Origin: Larus michahellis
Lineage: Eukaryota > Chordata > Aves > Charadriiformes > Laridae
DNA: 64,000 bases
NCBI RefSeq assembly: GCF_964199755.1
Contig: NC_133898.1
Location: forward strand, 108,757,847-108,821,846
Direction: 5' to 3'
Part shown: positions 25,601-38,453 of the stretch, piece after piece
Layout: every line of letters begins with the position of its first letter
Numbering within the stretch: the stretch's first letter is position 1
Translations under genes and position numbers: made by a program
Notes under the pieces: generated by a model
Databases searched by the model: none
Seen by the model: the letters and a program-made list of their open reading frames with translations, nothing else
Told to the model about the DNA's origin: nothing

Positions 25601-28600
25601 GCCAGCAAATCACATCAAAAATGAATCAGCCCAGTCTCGGGGAGTTTGGTTCTTGGCTAGTGATGCTACAGAATTTCTCATTTAAGGAGGTTAGGAATCA
25701 TTTAACAAAATTGTTATTTCACCCAGATGAAATACTCAGTCCATATCCTATGAAACAAGAGGCTTTAAACCTTCCTAGATAACAGGCTCAGAGTGTAGCT
25801 CACACAGGCATACGCAGGCTAGCTTTTACAAGTGAGCAAGGTAGAATCCTGCAGGTAGTGTACCCACGGCAGCATGGAGCTGAGCACAGGTCCACGCTCA
25901 ATAATTTACCCAGCTAATTAGGTGGGCCACGCAGCCTTCACTCGCCGAGTTCATTACGTTGCGGGCACACGTCCAGCACACCAGGTAGGACTGCTATGCC
26001 TACACCTTCTACACTTGCTACCAGTGTCTATGCAGATGCAAAGCTGTTGGTAGACTATTCTTTTGTGTTTTAGATTGGCACAAGGGTGTCTTGGAAAACT
26101 AAACATTGCAGCATCAAAATTCTGGAATTAGCATAGGTGAAACTCAGTAGTATTCCTCCTCTGCAAACCGGAGTACCAGATACGCAGCAGCAGTAGCTGA
26201 TGTTGGTGGTCCCTGCAGTACCCAGAGATCTGGTTCACGGACAGAAGCCAACATGTAAAACCAAAACAAAACAGAAAAGAAAACCTGTGTTTGACAGCTG
26301 AACACTCCTGTGTGATACGCTTCTTGGTGTTATAACACAACAGCCTCAAGGATTGGTTTGATGCTATTGCTGGCACAGACGAAATGCTTATTGCATTTCT
26401 GCTGAGCAGCCAAAGATGCCTAAAATACAGTTTGTGTATTTGGAATACAAAACCCATACGTGCTGTAGGCATGCTACACAGGATACGTTGCGTATGTCTG
26501 ATGCTGACCCAAGCTGATCTGCCTTTGCATATTAGTTTTCACGCATCCCTGTAATATATCTAAATAGCAGAATTGAAAGAAAAGGGCTGGTTGCATTGGG
26601 AGGGTTACCAGCTTGTAGGAGGTAGAGCAGTAGTAGTCGTAAGGAAAAATAGATCATAAAGATTTCTTTAGTGTGGGGTTGCATACTTCTGTGCACCGGA
26701 GACAGATCAATATTGGTTTTAATTTAAGAAAAAAACCCAACAGCATAACAAAAGAGACTGTATTAGTGCAGGCTGTTATCACCCAGAACAATCCTCTTAG
26801 GAGGCAGAACAGCTTTTAATGAGGTTGAAAGCATTTCATAAGGTTAAAAGCTGGGGTACACATAGCATTTACTTAGATGAACAAAGCCAGAAAGATAATA
26901 AAAACCCCAAAGAATTTGAAAAAGAGAATGAAAGCCTACCCTTGCTCTCTACAATCTTCTGAGATTATCCAGTCAACGTTTCTTTCCAGTCCTAATCAGC
27001 CATGGATTGTCCCACCACCTGTCTCTTCAACGTGCCTGTATGACCATGGTTAGTGAGCACAGTACCTTGCGATCAATCTGTTTTTCCCAAAATACTGGCG
27101 TATCAATGAAATGTCATCACGTATAGCTATAGGCTGTAAGCAGCTTTGCTTGCCTGGACAGTAGGGTTTGTGCTGGGAAGGGACTGGCACACGGATCCCT
27201 CCCGATACAGCCTCGGGCTGTGTGTCAGCAACAATTGAAGTGCTCTTCAGTTCAGCAGGGTAGATGCAGCTTAAGCTAACTGATGGTGTCAGTTGCTGGG
27301 GATCAGGATTAAGAGCATCACAGACTGCTCTGAGCAACACCGCAGAAAAGTTGTTGCGCTTACAAATCTTGGCTGAACTCGGGGTAATCCTCCTCATTAA
27401 TGCACCCAGTCTGTGCTACCCAAATCACAGGAAAATAAATAAATCTCTTTAGAAAGGGAACGTTAAAAAAGCATTTAGCGTAGTCTGACAGGCACGTTCT
27501 GCAACTTGAAATGCAGACAGAAAGAACGAACCAGAAAAGCCCACAGGAAACAACTTTTATAATTTGCTTTGGAAGGCATGAATTAATACAGGTTTTGTGC
27601 CAACATTCAAGGCAAACCTGATGCTCGAGGTGAAACCCATAGAATTTTTCTCCAATATGGAATAATGGAGAACAAAAATGAAAATTCTGTAATTCGGTAG
27701 CTAATCTGTATCTGGCTTCTTGAATTTAAAACCTTTCTTGTTACCGCATTTGGGCATGTAAATATACAGTTTTTTATGGAAATTAGGTACTTCAGTGCTT
27801 GAGAAAACTCTGATGGAGGTTCACCTGAATCTTTTGATGTCAAAATACTCCTTAAATCAGATTTCCAGTGAATTCTTACAATGATTTCATCTCCCCCAGG
27901 ATGTGTCATTTTAATCCTAGGTGTTATGGCTCATCTTCCAGGTTGGGACGCACATTAATGGTAACTGTGATTATCCCTGGAGTATAACAATAGGCACAGC
28001 AGGAGAACTTGCAGTTCTGCTGTCAAGGCCTGTTTTGCTGGGGGAAAAAAACAAAATAAAAATCCCTTTGAACACCTTTGAAGGTCGTGCTGTGAAAGAC
28101 TAACTGCCTTTATAGTGTGGTTTATGGAGCTTGGCCAAAGCACTAGAAGTGCTTTCAGTCATATGTCAACATTGTTGTATTTCAAATGGAATCACACACT
28201 AAACCTTCATTTGCCTAGGAAATTTTCAGGTCCTTTCATCTGAAGCTGTTTCAGTGTTGCTGTTTTGATTCTTTGTCTTAGGAGGCAAAGAGTGTTTCTG
28301 GCAGTTTGGTAGCTGGGCATGCCTTTAAGGAAAATGCTATGATCAAGTAAGCACAAGTACAAGGCAGCAGCACATCAACTCATTCTGAAAAGTGTTGAAC
28401 TAGATTTCTCAAATCAAATAGCAGATAGATCTAGCAGCGTGCATGCTGCATCTGTAAGAAAGTGAGATGTAGCTTCTACATACAGCTGTAAAACCCCTAT
28501 ATCAGAAAGATGAGGAGAGTAACCCAGAATTTTGAGCTGTGGTGTGGCGTAGTGCAAGCCGCTGATGAACCATCACAGACACACTAACACCGAGACCTCA

Positions 28601-30406
28601 TACCAACCACTGGTACCTGTATAGTAGGTGTCAAGTCTATGCTAGTACATATTTCTCACTCCTGACTGTAAGACACTGGTCTCAAGTTCCAGACCGGCAG
28701 GCAAGCATCCCATACGGAGTAGGTTGTATAGATACATGTTAGGCTGCATCAGTGTCAAGAAACCAGAGGCAGAGAACCTATTCTGCAAGTAGCACCACAC
28801 AGTTTACATCCATGTAGTTAATCAGTCCCCAAAATATCCCAGGTAAGTGGCCTTGTCAGTGCTGTTTGATGGGAGCAGCCCAGGCCAGGCTCAGTCCCAG
28901 CCAGCCAGCCACTAACCGTGGTCACAAGTCAAGTTGTCGCCCTAGTCCCGGCCCGTTTGCTAGCACAGATAGTTTCAACATCCGCACGTACAGGATGGCT
29001 GCAAGGAGGAGGCAGTTTAAGGGCTAATCATGGGCTTAGAAAGCAGCAGTGGCTTTAATCTGTGTGCTTTTACAGATTCATCATGTGGCTTCAAGTCAGG
29101 CAAACACTTTTCAGCTCAGTTTCTTCCTAGCTACGAATGATATTAATCTGCCTTCTTAACAAGACTATTATTATGTGAAGTATTATTACTATGAAGACAT
29201 GTAAACCAATCTAAAAATATACTGTATCAGCTCCATGGTATCACTCGTTGCAATACAGATTAACTCTTACTGAAACCTCCATTGTAGCTGCACCTTCCAA
29301 ACAACAGATTTTTCTCACCCCCAAATGCATTGCACAAAAACTAATTTGTCTTTATGCGCTCAGAAAATTAAATAGGACAGAAGAGAGAGGAACAGTGGTG
29401 TTTAAGCACCGAGCCACAGTTCAGGGAACACTTCCCAATATCCCATCCTCTCTCAAAGGGGCAGTAAGCAATTTTTAGCACTTAGCCTCCCACCCATAAA
29501 AAATTAGTTGTAAATTCTCATTGGGACAGAATCTGTCTTCAGGTGTGTACATGTACAGTATCCTGCACTCATGCAATTTGATTTTGATGTGTTTCAGAAC
29601 CATATATTAAAGAGATGTGGTATAAAAACTGGAACAAAAAGGCAGGTTTCACTAGCAACCAAACAGCTCTCAATAACTCTTCTTGTTTATTTTTAATAGT
29701 GCAGGTACACGCATAGAGGCTATTGCCAAGTCTGATGAATACAAGTCTCAGTATTTAAACACCATCCTGGGATTCTGTATATATCCTTTAGGGCAGATTA
29801 ATTAGAACAAATTGCCAGTTAGCAACTGAAAATTAATTTTGTCTGTTAATGCTTTTGCTCTGCAATACTCATTTTGAATATTAATGCTTCTCATTTTTAG
29901 GCATCATGCATGCTGCCCGAGTGCTGATGCACACTGTATGTAGACAGCATAGTAGAAATTCTACTGCTCAGACACTGTTTGGGTCCATTGATACAGGGGT
30001 CAAACTTAGAAGAGACCATATCATTCTCAGAAATTGCATTTGCTGGTGTTTAAATTGTAGAAACTATAAAATTCAAAAATATGCATCTTTGTTGTCCTAA
30101 TCACATATCCTATTTTCCCTTTCATGAGTCCATTAATATATATATTAATTCATTAATGCATGCCACAAATTCTAGCCTTCTAGTTAAAATGACGACCCAA
30201 GAAATGTACTTCTGAAGTTAATTTTTATCACATCTTTTATTAAACATTTTTCTCAGTTTATACTTTGAACATAAATACACAAGTTTTATGGCTCGTATGT
30301 TATAAAAGACACTACTATGTGTTAGAAAACATATATAGAATATATCATAGTGGTTACACTTGCTCCTGTCTTTTCCTAATATTTTCTGTAACTTCTGTTA
30401 ATCTAG
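22601..30406. other. Intergenic region, nothing firm
   Basis: Mixed AT-rich sequence. I see isolated good splice-site-like strings (a CAG|gtaagt near 28830 on the plus strand, for example) but no open segment beside them that I can defend. A 149-codon plus-strand frame at 25333-25782 has no recognisable domain and no supporting context. A CAAA-rich run lies at about 25140-25188. Confidence 0.4.
25140..25188. repeat. A-rich / (CAAA)n low-complexity run
   Basis: A-rich with interspersed CAAA units; no retroelement body was recognised next to it. Confidence 0.75.
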
Positions 30407-30522
30407 AAAAGCAGTATCAGAAAGCAAAATCCGACCTACCTAGCAGCACAGTCTACAACAGCTATGAAGACTATTTGCCAGCCGTAAGAGAAACTTTGGT
30501 TCCTGCCCGTTTTCACAGTAAG
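30407..30522 (+). CDS. Candidate internal exon of an unidentified plus-strand gene
   Basis: A long pyrimidine-rich tract (30370s-30404) ending in ctag precedes a 116-bp open segment in phase 1. It reads KQYQKAKSDLPSSTVYNSYE and then DYLPAVRETLVPARFHSK, and meets overlapping 5' splice sites (A|gtaagg at 30517 or AAG|gtaata at 30522). The composition is convincingly protein-like. I do not recognise the protein. With the 30522 site the phase is 0, which matches the possible terminal exon at 32262. No upstream exon could be assigned. The gene would be convergent with ARHGEF10. Confidence 0.35.
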
Positions 30523-31319
30523 GTAATACCAGTTAGCTGCGGATCAGAAAACAAACATTGCACCTTGTGCTCAGTTAGTTAGTAAAAATCTGGTTCATGA
30601 CAATGTGTATTTTTAAAGACAGACATACAGCTTCTCTTTTGCTTTATAGCTTGGGAAGATAAATAGATATGTATTTCCAAAATAGTATAATGTAAGTGAG
30701 GGACTCAGTTTTGTTCTTACTGAAGTCACTGGCAAAACTCCAATGCACTTTCACAAGAGCAGATTTGTACTTGGTTCCTACTGCCTTATCGATAAAACTG
30801 AAGAAAATCGCATTTCAGCTGGAAGATAGGATGAATTTCACTTTACAACTCTCATGCATTACTGCTAGCAGATCCTGTAGTAACGCAATGCATGGGTTTC
30901 CACTTGAACGCGTGGTGGACCCTGCTTGCTGCTCCTCATGATAAAGATCCACAAGAGAGTGGACATGATCCTTCAAGTCCCAAAGGCACGGACACGGAAT
31001 CCCACACCCGAGGAGCAAGCAGAATAAAACCTGTGGTCTTTTTACTGCAGCGTAGCAAAGGGATACTAGATTATATATGCTTTATACACAGAAGAATCTT
31101 TTACCTTGTTTTTCAATATACATACATTAAACTGTACAATGTAGTACTTCCACACAGTGGGCAAAGAGCAGCTCCCAGGGCCATAGCTATGGAAGAGTGT
31201 AGAAAACGCAACTGGCCTTGATCCCTCAAGCTGGGCAAGCCCAGGCAGTAGGCCAGGGAGAAGAGGAAAAGTTTGGGAAAATGTTGCCAGCTGCCTGGCT
31301 TAGAGGCACTCTGCTTGCC

Positions 31320-31357
31320 TTTTTTTTTTTTTTTTGGCCTTTTTTTTTTTTTTTTTT
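31320..31357. repeat. Paired T tracts: T16-GGCC-T18
   Basis: Two long T runs are separated only by the palindrome GGCC. Read on the minus strand this is two A tails in tandem. Confidence 0.9.
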
Positions 31358-32261
31358 GCACCAGGACTCATGCCAACACTAAGCCCGTGGCAATGCTCAC
31401 AACACCCAACTAAAGTTGCAAGATTCACAGAGAAAGACATAGAATAAAAGCACAAAACAGTAATGAAGATCTTAAGCCTACAATCCCATCTGTACCAAGT
31501 GTCCTTTGTGACTCATTGACGTCCGTGCTCCTATGGCTCAAGAATCCTGTTCTGATCAGGATGTATGATGTGGGCAAAACCTCTGAAAAGAAATGGGGGT
31601 GTGTATCTAATTTTTGAAACGCCTATTTTGGTGCCACCTAGCAGGCAAAGACTGACTGCACTGGCATTCCCTCTATCCCACATACTTGCTGTCAGGGAAG
31701 ACCTTGACATTACTCTCGTGCTCTGTCAAACCTGGTAAGTCAGCCCGCTCACTGATTTGGGGGTCATCTTGAGAGATGTTTGCTTTTTAGACCAGACAGA
31801 TTGCAAATTTAAGAGATGCACAAATCTGCTGCAAAAATAAAGAAAGTACATCTCATCAACATTTTAAAAAACAAAAAACTACTGCTATTTGGAAAAAACC
31901 CCACCTTTATCTTTTATCAAACAAAATAATTTCATCTCTAGTACTGTTTACTTTGAAATGTCATGGGCAAATGTATGGTTAATGTTGATTTGAACTAGGC
32001 AGCCTGAAACAAAACATGGTGGAATCAAGGAGTTTGTATTAGAAGTAGCAGAAATAATTTCAAGGCAAACCCCCCCTTACCGGGACAACAATGCTACCAA
32101 AGTAGCCAGAAGTTTTACTTGATTCTAGTCACTGCATTCATCTAACGAACGTTCTGCTTTGGATATATTAAATTTGTATTTTACTGAACTGACGGACAGC
32201 ATTACAGTTCCTAATGTATTCAACTGAAACTTAATCATCCTAATTTCTCTGTATCTTTCAG

Positions 32262-32321
32262 TCTATTGACGAGGGAAAAGGATGTTCCCAGTGCCTCCGT
32301 TCAACATCTTATCTGTATTAA
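32262..32321 (+). CDS. Candidate terminal exon of the same unidentified gene
   Basis: A good 3' splice site (aatttctctgtatctttcag) is followed by 19 codons (SIDEGKGCSQCLRSTSYLY) and TAA. The stop overlaps an ATTAAA that could serve as a polyadenylation signal (32317-32322). The phase fits the 30407-30522 candidate exon. Each element is weak alone; the phase match is the only link. Confidence 0.25.
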   Translation, partial: SIDEGKGCSQCLRSTSYLY

Positions 32322-33064
32322 ACATATTTTGACTGAAAGTTGTGTCTCATCACCATTTTTGGCAATGTCTTTCTGAGCTGAAGTCTGTGTCTTGTATTTC
32401 ACATGTGCAGAGACTAGCACAAAAAGCCATTTCAGGAGGAATCCCAAATTCAAAGTTTCCTTTGGAAATACATTGGTTCATTAAGAATTTTAGAATTCAG
32501 CCCTCTCAGACTACCAAAGCAACTGCTTGCCCAACTGCGTGCATGGAGCTGTGCATGCTATTTTCCACAATATCCATTTACAAGACTATGCTTTGCTGAA
32601 ACTCTGGGTGAAAAGAGGTGACCGTCACTCAGATATGATCGCATCTCTGCTGTTGCGCTGGGTCATTCTTTGATAGGTGTTTGCCTGAGGACATAGCACA
32701 AATGGATTGATGTAGAACCTCTATCCTTAGTGATTACCCGCACTTCCTATAGATCTTCCAATATTAATATATTTCTCCCCAATTAATGATTTAATTAATA
32801 ATGCCATTATTAATTTACTGGATGTGCAGGCCTCCTTACAAACAGCATAGTCCGTGTCTAGCTTTGATACAAGTTGCCGGGGGAGAATGCACTGGCAGCA
32901 CTACAATGCACAGCTGTCCTGTATCTGTATTTTCTATTTGCCCTACGCCATAGCATCCTTAGAATTTTCCCTGTATAATGGAAGTGCGTCACAGACATTG
33001 CACCTACCAAGAAAATTAATGCGCTTTTTGTACTGCAACATTTAATAATACTGAGCATTAGAAA

Positions 33065-33081
33065 TAATAATAATAATAAAA
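33065..33081. repeat. Short (AAT)n microsatellite
   Basis: About five AAT/TAA units followed by an A run. Confidence 0.8.
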
Positions 33082-33204
33082 AAATATCTATTTTCTATGT
33101 TGAAATAAACAAATACCAATCAATTAGCGTAACTGCTTTTGTCCAGACCAAACTCTGGCTTGTGGAATGATGTTACAAACTATTATAGTAATTACCAAAT
33201 TAAT

Positions 33205-33684
33205 ATTAGCTTGCATTAGACTATTTATTGATTAAAAATATTTGCTAATTTGTTAAGATCTACAGTCCATGCAATATGCCACTTTGAAAAAAGAAACAAC
33301 AGCTGATTTACATAAGCAAAAACCAGCATGAGACATGGCATGTGTTCCTTGCCTTCCCTAAGTGCTATAGAACATAATTATGATATTTATAAATGTGAAT
33401 ATAAATAGAGATTCTAAAACCATTTAAAAGTGTCTAACAGATCCTTTTTTTCCCCTAAGTATCAAGGACAGCATCAATGGTTAAATGTTTTCCAATACCC
33501 CAGCACTGCAGAATGTTCTAGTATGTGAAGACTCTGTCTTGCAACCCTTAATCCTGTGATGAAAGCGTACTGAAATTGCTCCCAGGTGTATAAAGTCTGT
33601 CCAATTTGGGTCCTAAGCTGGCATTTTCTGTAAAAGGATATCAGGCTTTTTTTAATAGCAGAAAGTATCTTGGATTTAGTTTGC
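33205..33684 (-). other. ARHGEF10: ARHGEF10 3'UTR with probable polyadenylation signal
   Basis: Downstream of the ARHGEF10 stop the first canonical minus-strand AATAAA is the TTTATT at 33224-33229, giving a 3'UTR of about 480 bases with cleavage near 33205-33210. Use of a more distal site cannot be excluded. Confidence 0.55.
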
Positions 33685-34199
33685 TTAGATATTTAATAGT
33701 GGGATTTGCCAGACCATCACTGAAGACACTAGTTCATCTTGTCGCTGCTGCTTGGTCTTCTTGTTCACTCTTCTGTGTCCTTGGCCACCAGAAATGACTA
33801 ACACTGAACTTGCTTTCGTTTTCTTGGATCTCTGTCTTTTACTTTTAAATGAGATATTTTGATCCTTCAAAAGCTCATAAATGTTACTGTCCTCTGGCCT
33901 GTGTTCTAGGGAACTTGATCCGTGAGACAACGTAAGGGATCCAGAAGATGACGACAAGTCACTTTTTTGTGCAATGGATCCCGCTGAACCCCCCAGCCAA
34001 ATGGCAGCATCATGTGTGTTACTAAGGGAAGAGCCCGGTCTTTCGTTGTGCACAACGTTCTTTTCGTCGTCGTCTTTAGGTTCTGAGCCAGGAGGCAGGC
34101 TGTTCCTCAGTTTGTTTCTGTTCTTCTTGTTTATAGACGTAGCCATTACAAGGAGCTTGACTGGGCCATTGTGTGCATGATACGACACCATTCCTCTTC
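33685..34199 (-). CDS. ARHGEF10: ARHGEF10 last coding exon (C-terminal tail)
   Basis: This exon encodes the end of Rho guanine nucleotide exchange factor 10. It begins after ggctccag (3' splice site at 34200-34201) with GRGMVSYHAHNGPVKLLVMA, which is the last propeller strand region. It then has a Ser-rich, probably disordered tail (DLSSSSGSLTLSHGSSSLEH), a lysine-rich patch, and the family's characteristic final strand VMVWQIPLLNI before TAA at 33685-33687. The tail-then-VMVWQIPLLNI arrangement matches the human protein as I remember it. The C-terminal strand probably closes the beta-propeller. The first codon (GGA) is split with the 36153-36275 exon, and the phase agrees. Confidence 0.97.
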
Positions 34200-36152
34200 C
34201 TGGAGCCAAAAGAAAAACACAATTAAAGAACATTATTTATTTTAGCGCGGTGCTCCACCATAATTAGTTCTTGAAATTTGCTCAGAAAAGCGTAACTCTG
34301 AAAACTCTATTACATGCATCCAAACTGTCTCTTGCATTGTGTGTACACAATTTAGAGAAAAAAGAAATGTACCAAAAAATAATCTATTGTACCACAAGCA
34401 TTTCAGGACTGTAGTAATAAATGAGCTGAAACATGGCATTATGAATTTTAGTTGACTGACTTTTGTGCTCTGTTCTCATGACAGCATGAGTACAGAAACG
34501 CTGCTAACTTCTTTTTGTTGGCATTGACACAAATGTAACACTGTGAGTTTTCTCCAGTAATCCACAAACAAAATATGTGGTTTTCAATTAATCCCATTGT
34601 ACCTCTGTATCTCTCCAGAACAGCATAAGAACTTCTGCTTCATTGCAACAGACTCCTCTCCACTGTACAGCAGGAACTAAACCTCACCCTTCTGAACGGC
34701 TGTCTAGTTACCATGGCAGATTCATAAGGAAATTACTTAATTTTTTTTTTTTTTGAAGTTTTTAAACAGTGGGATGCTGGTGGTACAAGGAATATTTTCA
34801 CTATGCAAATCATTAGAATGTATGAAGAACAAATTGCGGATGACTAAATTCAGAATCTGTAATGACATCAGTATACGTGGCTTTTTCAGGAAAAAAAAGA
34901 AAAGTAAAATGTAGCCTTCTACAAAATCAGCTACAACATGGAGAAGAGCTAGGCTATCAAGGGAAAAACTCACAACCCTACAAATCACTCTGTCCATCCC
35001 TAACTCCCTAATGCATTCCAGGTTATGATAAAGCACATTCTGCTTTTACAGAAAGTGCAGTGATATAAAGATAAATCATCACTGTTGGAAACACAACTGG
35101 AAGAAGTCACAATTTTTCAGTTCAAATTCCAAACATGGTATCAAAGACTACAAAAATAGATCTCTCAATGTAATGTTGCTAGATCTGTGAAATCTGAAAA
35201 ATCTTGACCCAAAATAAATGCAAGAATGTACAAACGACATAAACCACAATAAGCAAAACTGAAAATGGAAGTATAAAATGAGAGATTTTTTGATTCTGCA
35301 GCTATGCATTTTCTTGTATTGCATTTATTTTCACCTAACATAGGTTCCGTATTTTTTAAGAAACACTTATCCCATGTCATACTAGATTATTGCTGCGTAT
35401 TTTGCCAAACACAGAGGATTTCGTTTTCATTTTGCAAAGTTACATAAGCTTTTTTCTCCCCCCCCGAAGGGAGTTGCAAACAGCTTGCCTCAGAAAATCT
35501 GCCAGCTTCCCTACGCAGTGCAGAAGCTCGAGCAGAATTCTGAACCCAAAACATGGCATGGCAAAGTCCCTATTAAACACACTTTTAAAATCTTGCTTCT
35601 GCTAGTAACTTAAACATTTGCAAAGTGATAGAGCAGCAGTCACGCGTTTGTATTTCAAATGGGGTAATATGGAAGTAACTCAATAAATGCATCTCTCCAA
35701 AGTGCAAAAATCTTGATCGTTGTCAGAAGTGTTACATATATACTCTCATATATTCCAAGTCTCCTGTTTTGGGGAGAAAAGGCACAACACCAGTTTACTG
35801 AATAACCGGTTAGACAACATACTAAATTTCCAGTACCTATATCCGTAAGCCTAATGCATCTATTTTCCCCAAATCTGGAAGAAAGACTGTTTGCTTTCTG
35901 TTCTCATCCCCATATATTTGACTGTATTCTGACAGGAGTAATGCCTATCCTATTCTTATGCCCTAAAGAAAAACAGTTGTCCCAGCTCAAACAGAACTAG
36001 ACAAGTATCTGGATACACTCTAAAGCTCAGGAAGAACAACAGATATAATTTCATCACAAAGCTCTGATCTATTTAAACAATACATATCATTTGGCAGGTT
36101 CACTTAAACTACTGACAGAAGAGAAGTGATCTGTTTGAGAAATTTCACTCAC
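34200..36152 (-). other. ARHGEF10: ARHGEF10 last intron
   Basis: About 2 kb of AT-rich intron between confirmed exons. It holds a T12 run near 34741 but no other recognisable feature. Confidence 0.85.
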
Positions 36153-36275
36153 CAGTTACTTTGGGAATCCCCTGCAAGCGCGGCACTGGCAATGCCACTA
36201 TTATACCCAGGTTTGTTCCAACCAGCAGTAAACCATGGCACACCAGGAGGCTGGTCACAGAAACACGCTGCTGCC
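36153..36275 (-). CDS. ARHGEF10: ARHGEF10 coding exon (propeller; [19 protein letters not shown])
   Basis: A 123-bp exon with a clean 5' splice site (CTG|gtgagt) and a 3' splice site ending cttcgcag. It encodes [20 protein letters not shown] and then [19 protein letters not shown], a blade of the C-terminal beta-propeller. The human counterpart, from memory, reads almost the same with minor substitutions. Split glycine codons at both ends match the neighbours (MLP-G before, G-RGM after). Confidence 0.96.
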
Positions 36276-36734
36276 CTGCGAAGTTTAGGAAGTGCTGCGT
36301 TACTTAAGAGTGACGATCTCTGCCCAGATCAAAGTAACTTCAGGCAAATACAATCAGCTGTACCCTCTCACTCATCGCAAAGGCAAGTATTTTGCTGGGT
36401 TGTGGTATTCAACTTTACACACGTGACAATTTAAATACTATTCAACTTCTGAAACATTCTGTCCTAAATGTCTAAACCACAGTATCTAAAAGTAGACATA
36501 GATTATCTTTACAAATATGCTTTTATGAATAGACTATGTTCATTTATTCTTAATAATAAACCCAAAAGGCATTTCGCTTCACAATACTCAATAATTTATT
36601 GCCATAACACTATACTCAAGAGTCGAACTTGTTCATGATTCCTTTTTTCTCCTAGTTTTTATTCTGTGCAATGCTACCAGAAGTGCTGTGTCCCCTCACT
36701 GGTGTTTGGCTGCCCCCTACAAGAATGGCATTAG

Positions 36735-37145
36735 CATGTTGGAACAAGTCCAGTGGAAGGTGACCGAGATGATCAGGAGACTGGAGCACACAGTCTACAA
36801 AGAGAGGTTAAAAGAAGTGCTGTCTGCAGCTATCTGATGGGATGGTGCACAGAAGACAGAATCAGACTCTACTGAGAGGAGCCCAGCGATTGGATCAACG
36901 GATCAAATTTGGAACATGGGAAATTTGGATTTTAAGTACGGAAAAGCTTCTTCATCATAAGGGTGGTCAAACACTGCAATGGGTTGCTCAGACAGGTTGT
37001 GGAATCTCCATCCTGTCCAAAGATATTAAAAATTTGGCTGGGCAAGTCCTTAAACAACAAGGTCTGATCAGACCTGCTTCATGAAAGACGGACAAGATGA
37101 CCTCCAGAGTAATTTCCAATCAAAATTATTCTATGATTTTCTACA
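36735..37145 (+). mobile_element. CR1 LINE 3' fragment (moderately diverged)
   Basis: The plus strand shows the CR1 3' region: a stretch like …gaccgagatgatcaggagactggagca…, then …ttcttcatcataagggtggtcaaacactg…, and an ending of gacctccagagtaatttccaatc…attctatgat. Frame breaks are present, so it is an older insertion than the copy at 22.1 kb. It is antisense to ARHGEF10. Confidence 0.85.
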
Positions 37146-38423
37146 ACATATTATCTATGGGATTGCTATTTTTTCTAATGAAAACAAAGTAAGTTTGCTT
37201 GCAATGCTTACTAAATATGTTTGATTCACTTTAGATGGATTTTCAAAATGGCCTTGCCAAGTTTCAGAAATGGAAACTATGGCTTGCCCAAACTTCTGCC
37301 GTGGCCCAAGTTCATGTGGAGGAGCATTTAAACTCCGCTGGAATCCTCCAGCTTCAAAACCTACATGTTCTTAGATTTATTATTAACTTTACATGCAAGA
37401 GAGCAGTCATTCCCCTCTTTATCATAGCTCTCAAGTTGTTACTCACTTCATCAGTAAGCAGGGAATTTGGATTCCATGTCTGATATAACTTGGATGAACC
37501 CACACGTTCCACACTTTGGAAAAAGACCTTAATTATGGTGTATCACGAATGAATGCGTTTTTCATCTTGTCCCTTGAAGCTGAGCCAATTTACATCCAAG
37601 AATATATGAATCACAGCCCCACTGGGAAAGCACGGAAGGAGCAGCCTGACTGTAGCCCAAAGCACTCAACTGGAAAGCAGGAGGTGGACCACAGTTCAAG
37701 TCTTTCCTCACAGAACTTTACAAAGTATAAACCCAGCAATGGTGAATTATAGAAGGCACACGTAGGCTGCAGGGACAGATCCTGAATCCCAGCTCTGTCT
37801 ACCGAGAACCACAGTCTAAAATACCCTTAAGGCACAACAATTAGGTCATCCTCGGCAGGTGTAACAAGTACGAGTAAGTTGAAGCGGCTCCATCTACTCA
37901 TGCAGACCTTCAGAGACACCTATGTTGTTCTCCATAAACTGTAGCAGTTCATGCTGGTAGGACAGCATCTCCCTCTTCAGCTGGAGAAGCATGGATGGTC
38001 TATGATGATAGATAAATTACAAACCTTTTGAAGCTTGGAGTTTGCTTTTTTTTTGGTGGGGTTCACTTGGCAGGTTTGGTTTTGGTGGGGTTTTTTTGTT
38101 TTGGTTTTTTTTTAAGATATTAATGAGATTAATTTAGTTTCCAAAACAAAGCACAAAAAGTTGCTCCTTCAGCACAAAAGAAGTTCAAACGGTGATGCCC
38201 AAACACCTCTGTGTACTGGAGTTTTCAAAAATCAGTATTTGAATTCTGTGATTTAGAGCTCAGGTTTGTTCAAGTTACGTATGACATGCGAGCCCTCTCC
38301 CACAGCTGGTGCCACAGCAAGCACAAGGTAACTGCGGGTTAGCTTAAACTCACTCTATTTCACTTAAAGCTTGTTTTACAAAGTGCAAACAGAAATACTT
38401 CAGTACAATTTTAAAACTTTTAA

Positions 38424-38453
38424 AATTATCAAAAACTCCAGTTTTTGATAATT
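38424..38453. repeat. Small perfect inverted repeat (14-bp arms, CC loop)
   Basis: The arms AATTATCAAAAACT and AGTTTTTGATAATT flank CC. It could be a hairpin but has no terminator role in a eukaryote; it may be the remnant of a small DNA element. Confidence 0.9.

Larger units (their letters stand above)
30523..33204. other. Intergenic region between the candidate plus-strand exons and the ARHGEF10 3' end
   Basis: AT-rich. It contains a double T tract at 31320-31357, a stretch dense in ATTAAT/TAATTA strings near 32760-32815, and the candidate terminal exon described separately. No other gene or clear repeat is seen. Confidence 0.4.

Noticed and set aside
25333-25782. 149-codon plus-strand ORF
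   Set aside because: No recognisable domain, no convincing splice or promoter context, and its length is compatible with chance in 64 kb.
28815-28836. Strong CAG|gtaagt 5' splice site on the plus strand
   Set aside because: All three frames upstream are closed by stops within a short distance and no 3' splice site defines an exon. A non-coding exon cannot be excluded.
38045-38115. G/T-rich stretch resembling telomeric repeat
   Set aside because: The GGTGGGGTT and TTTTGG units are irregular and there is no TTAGGG array.
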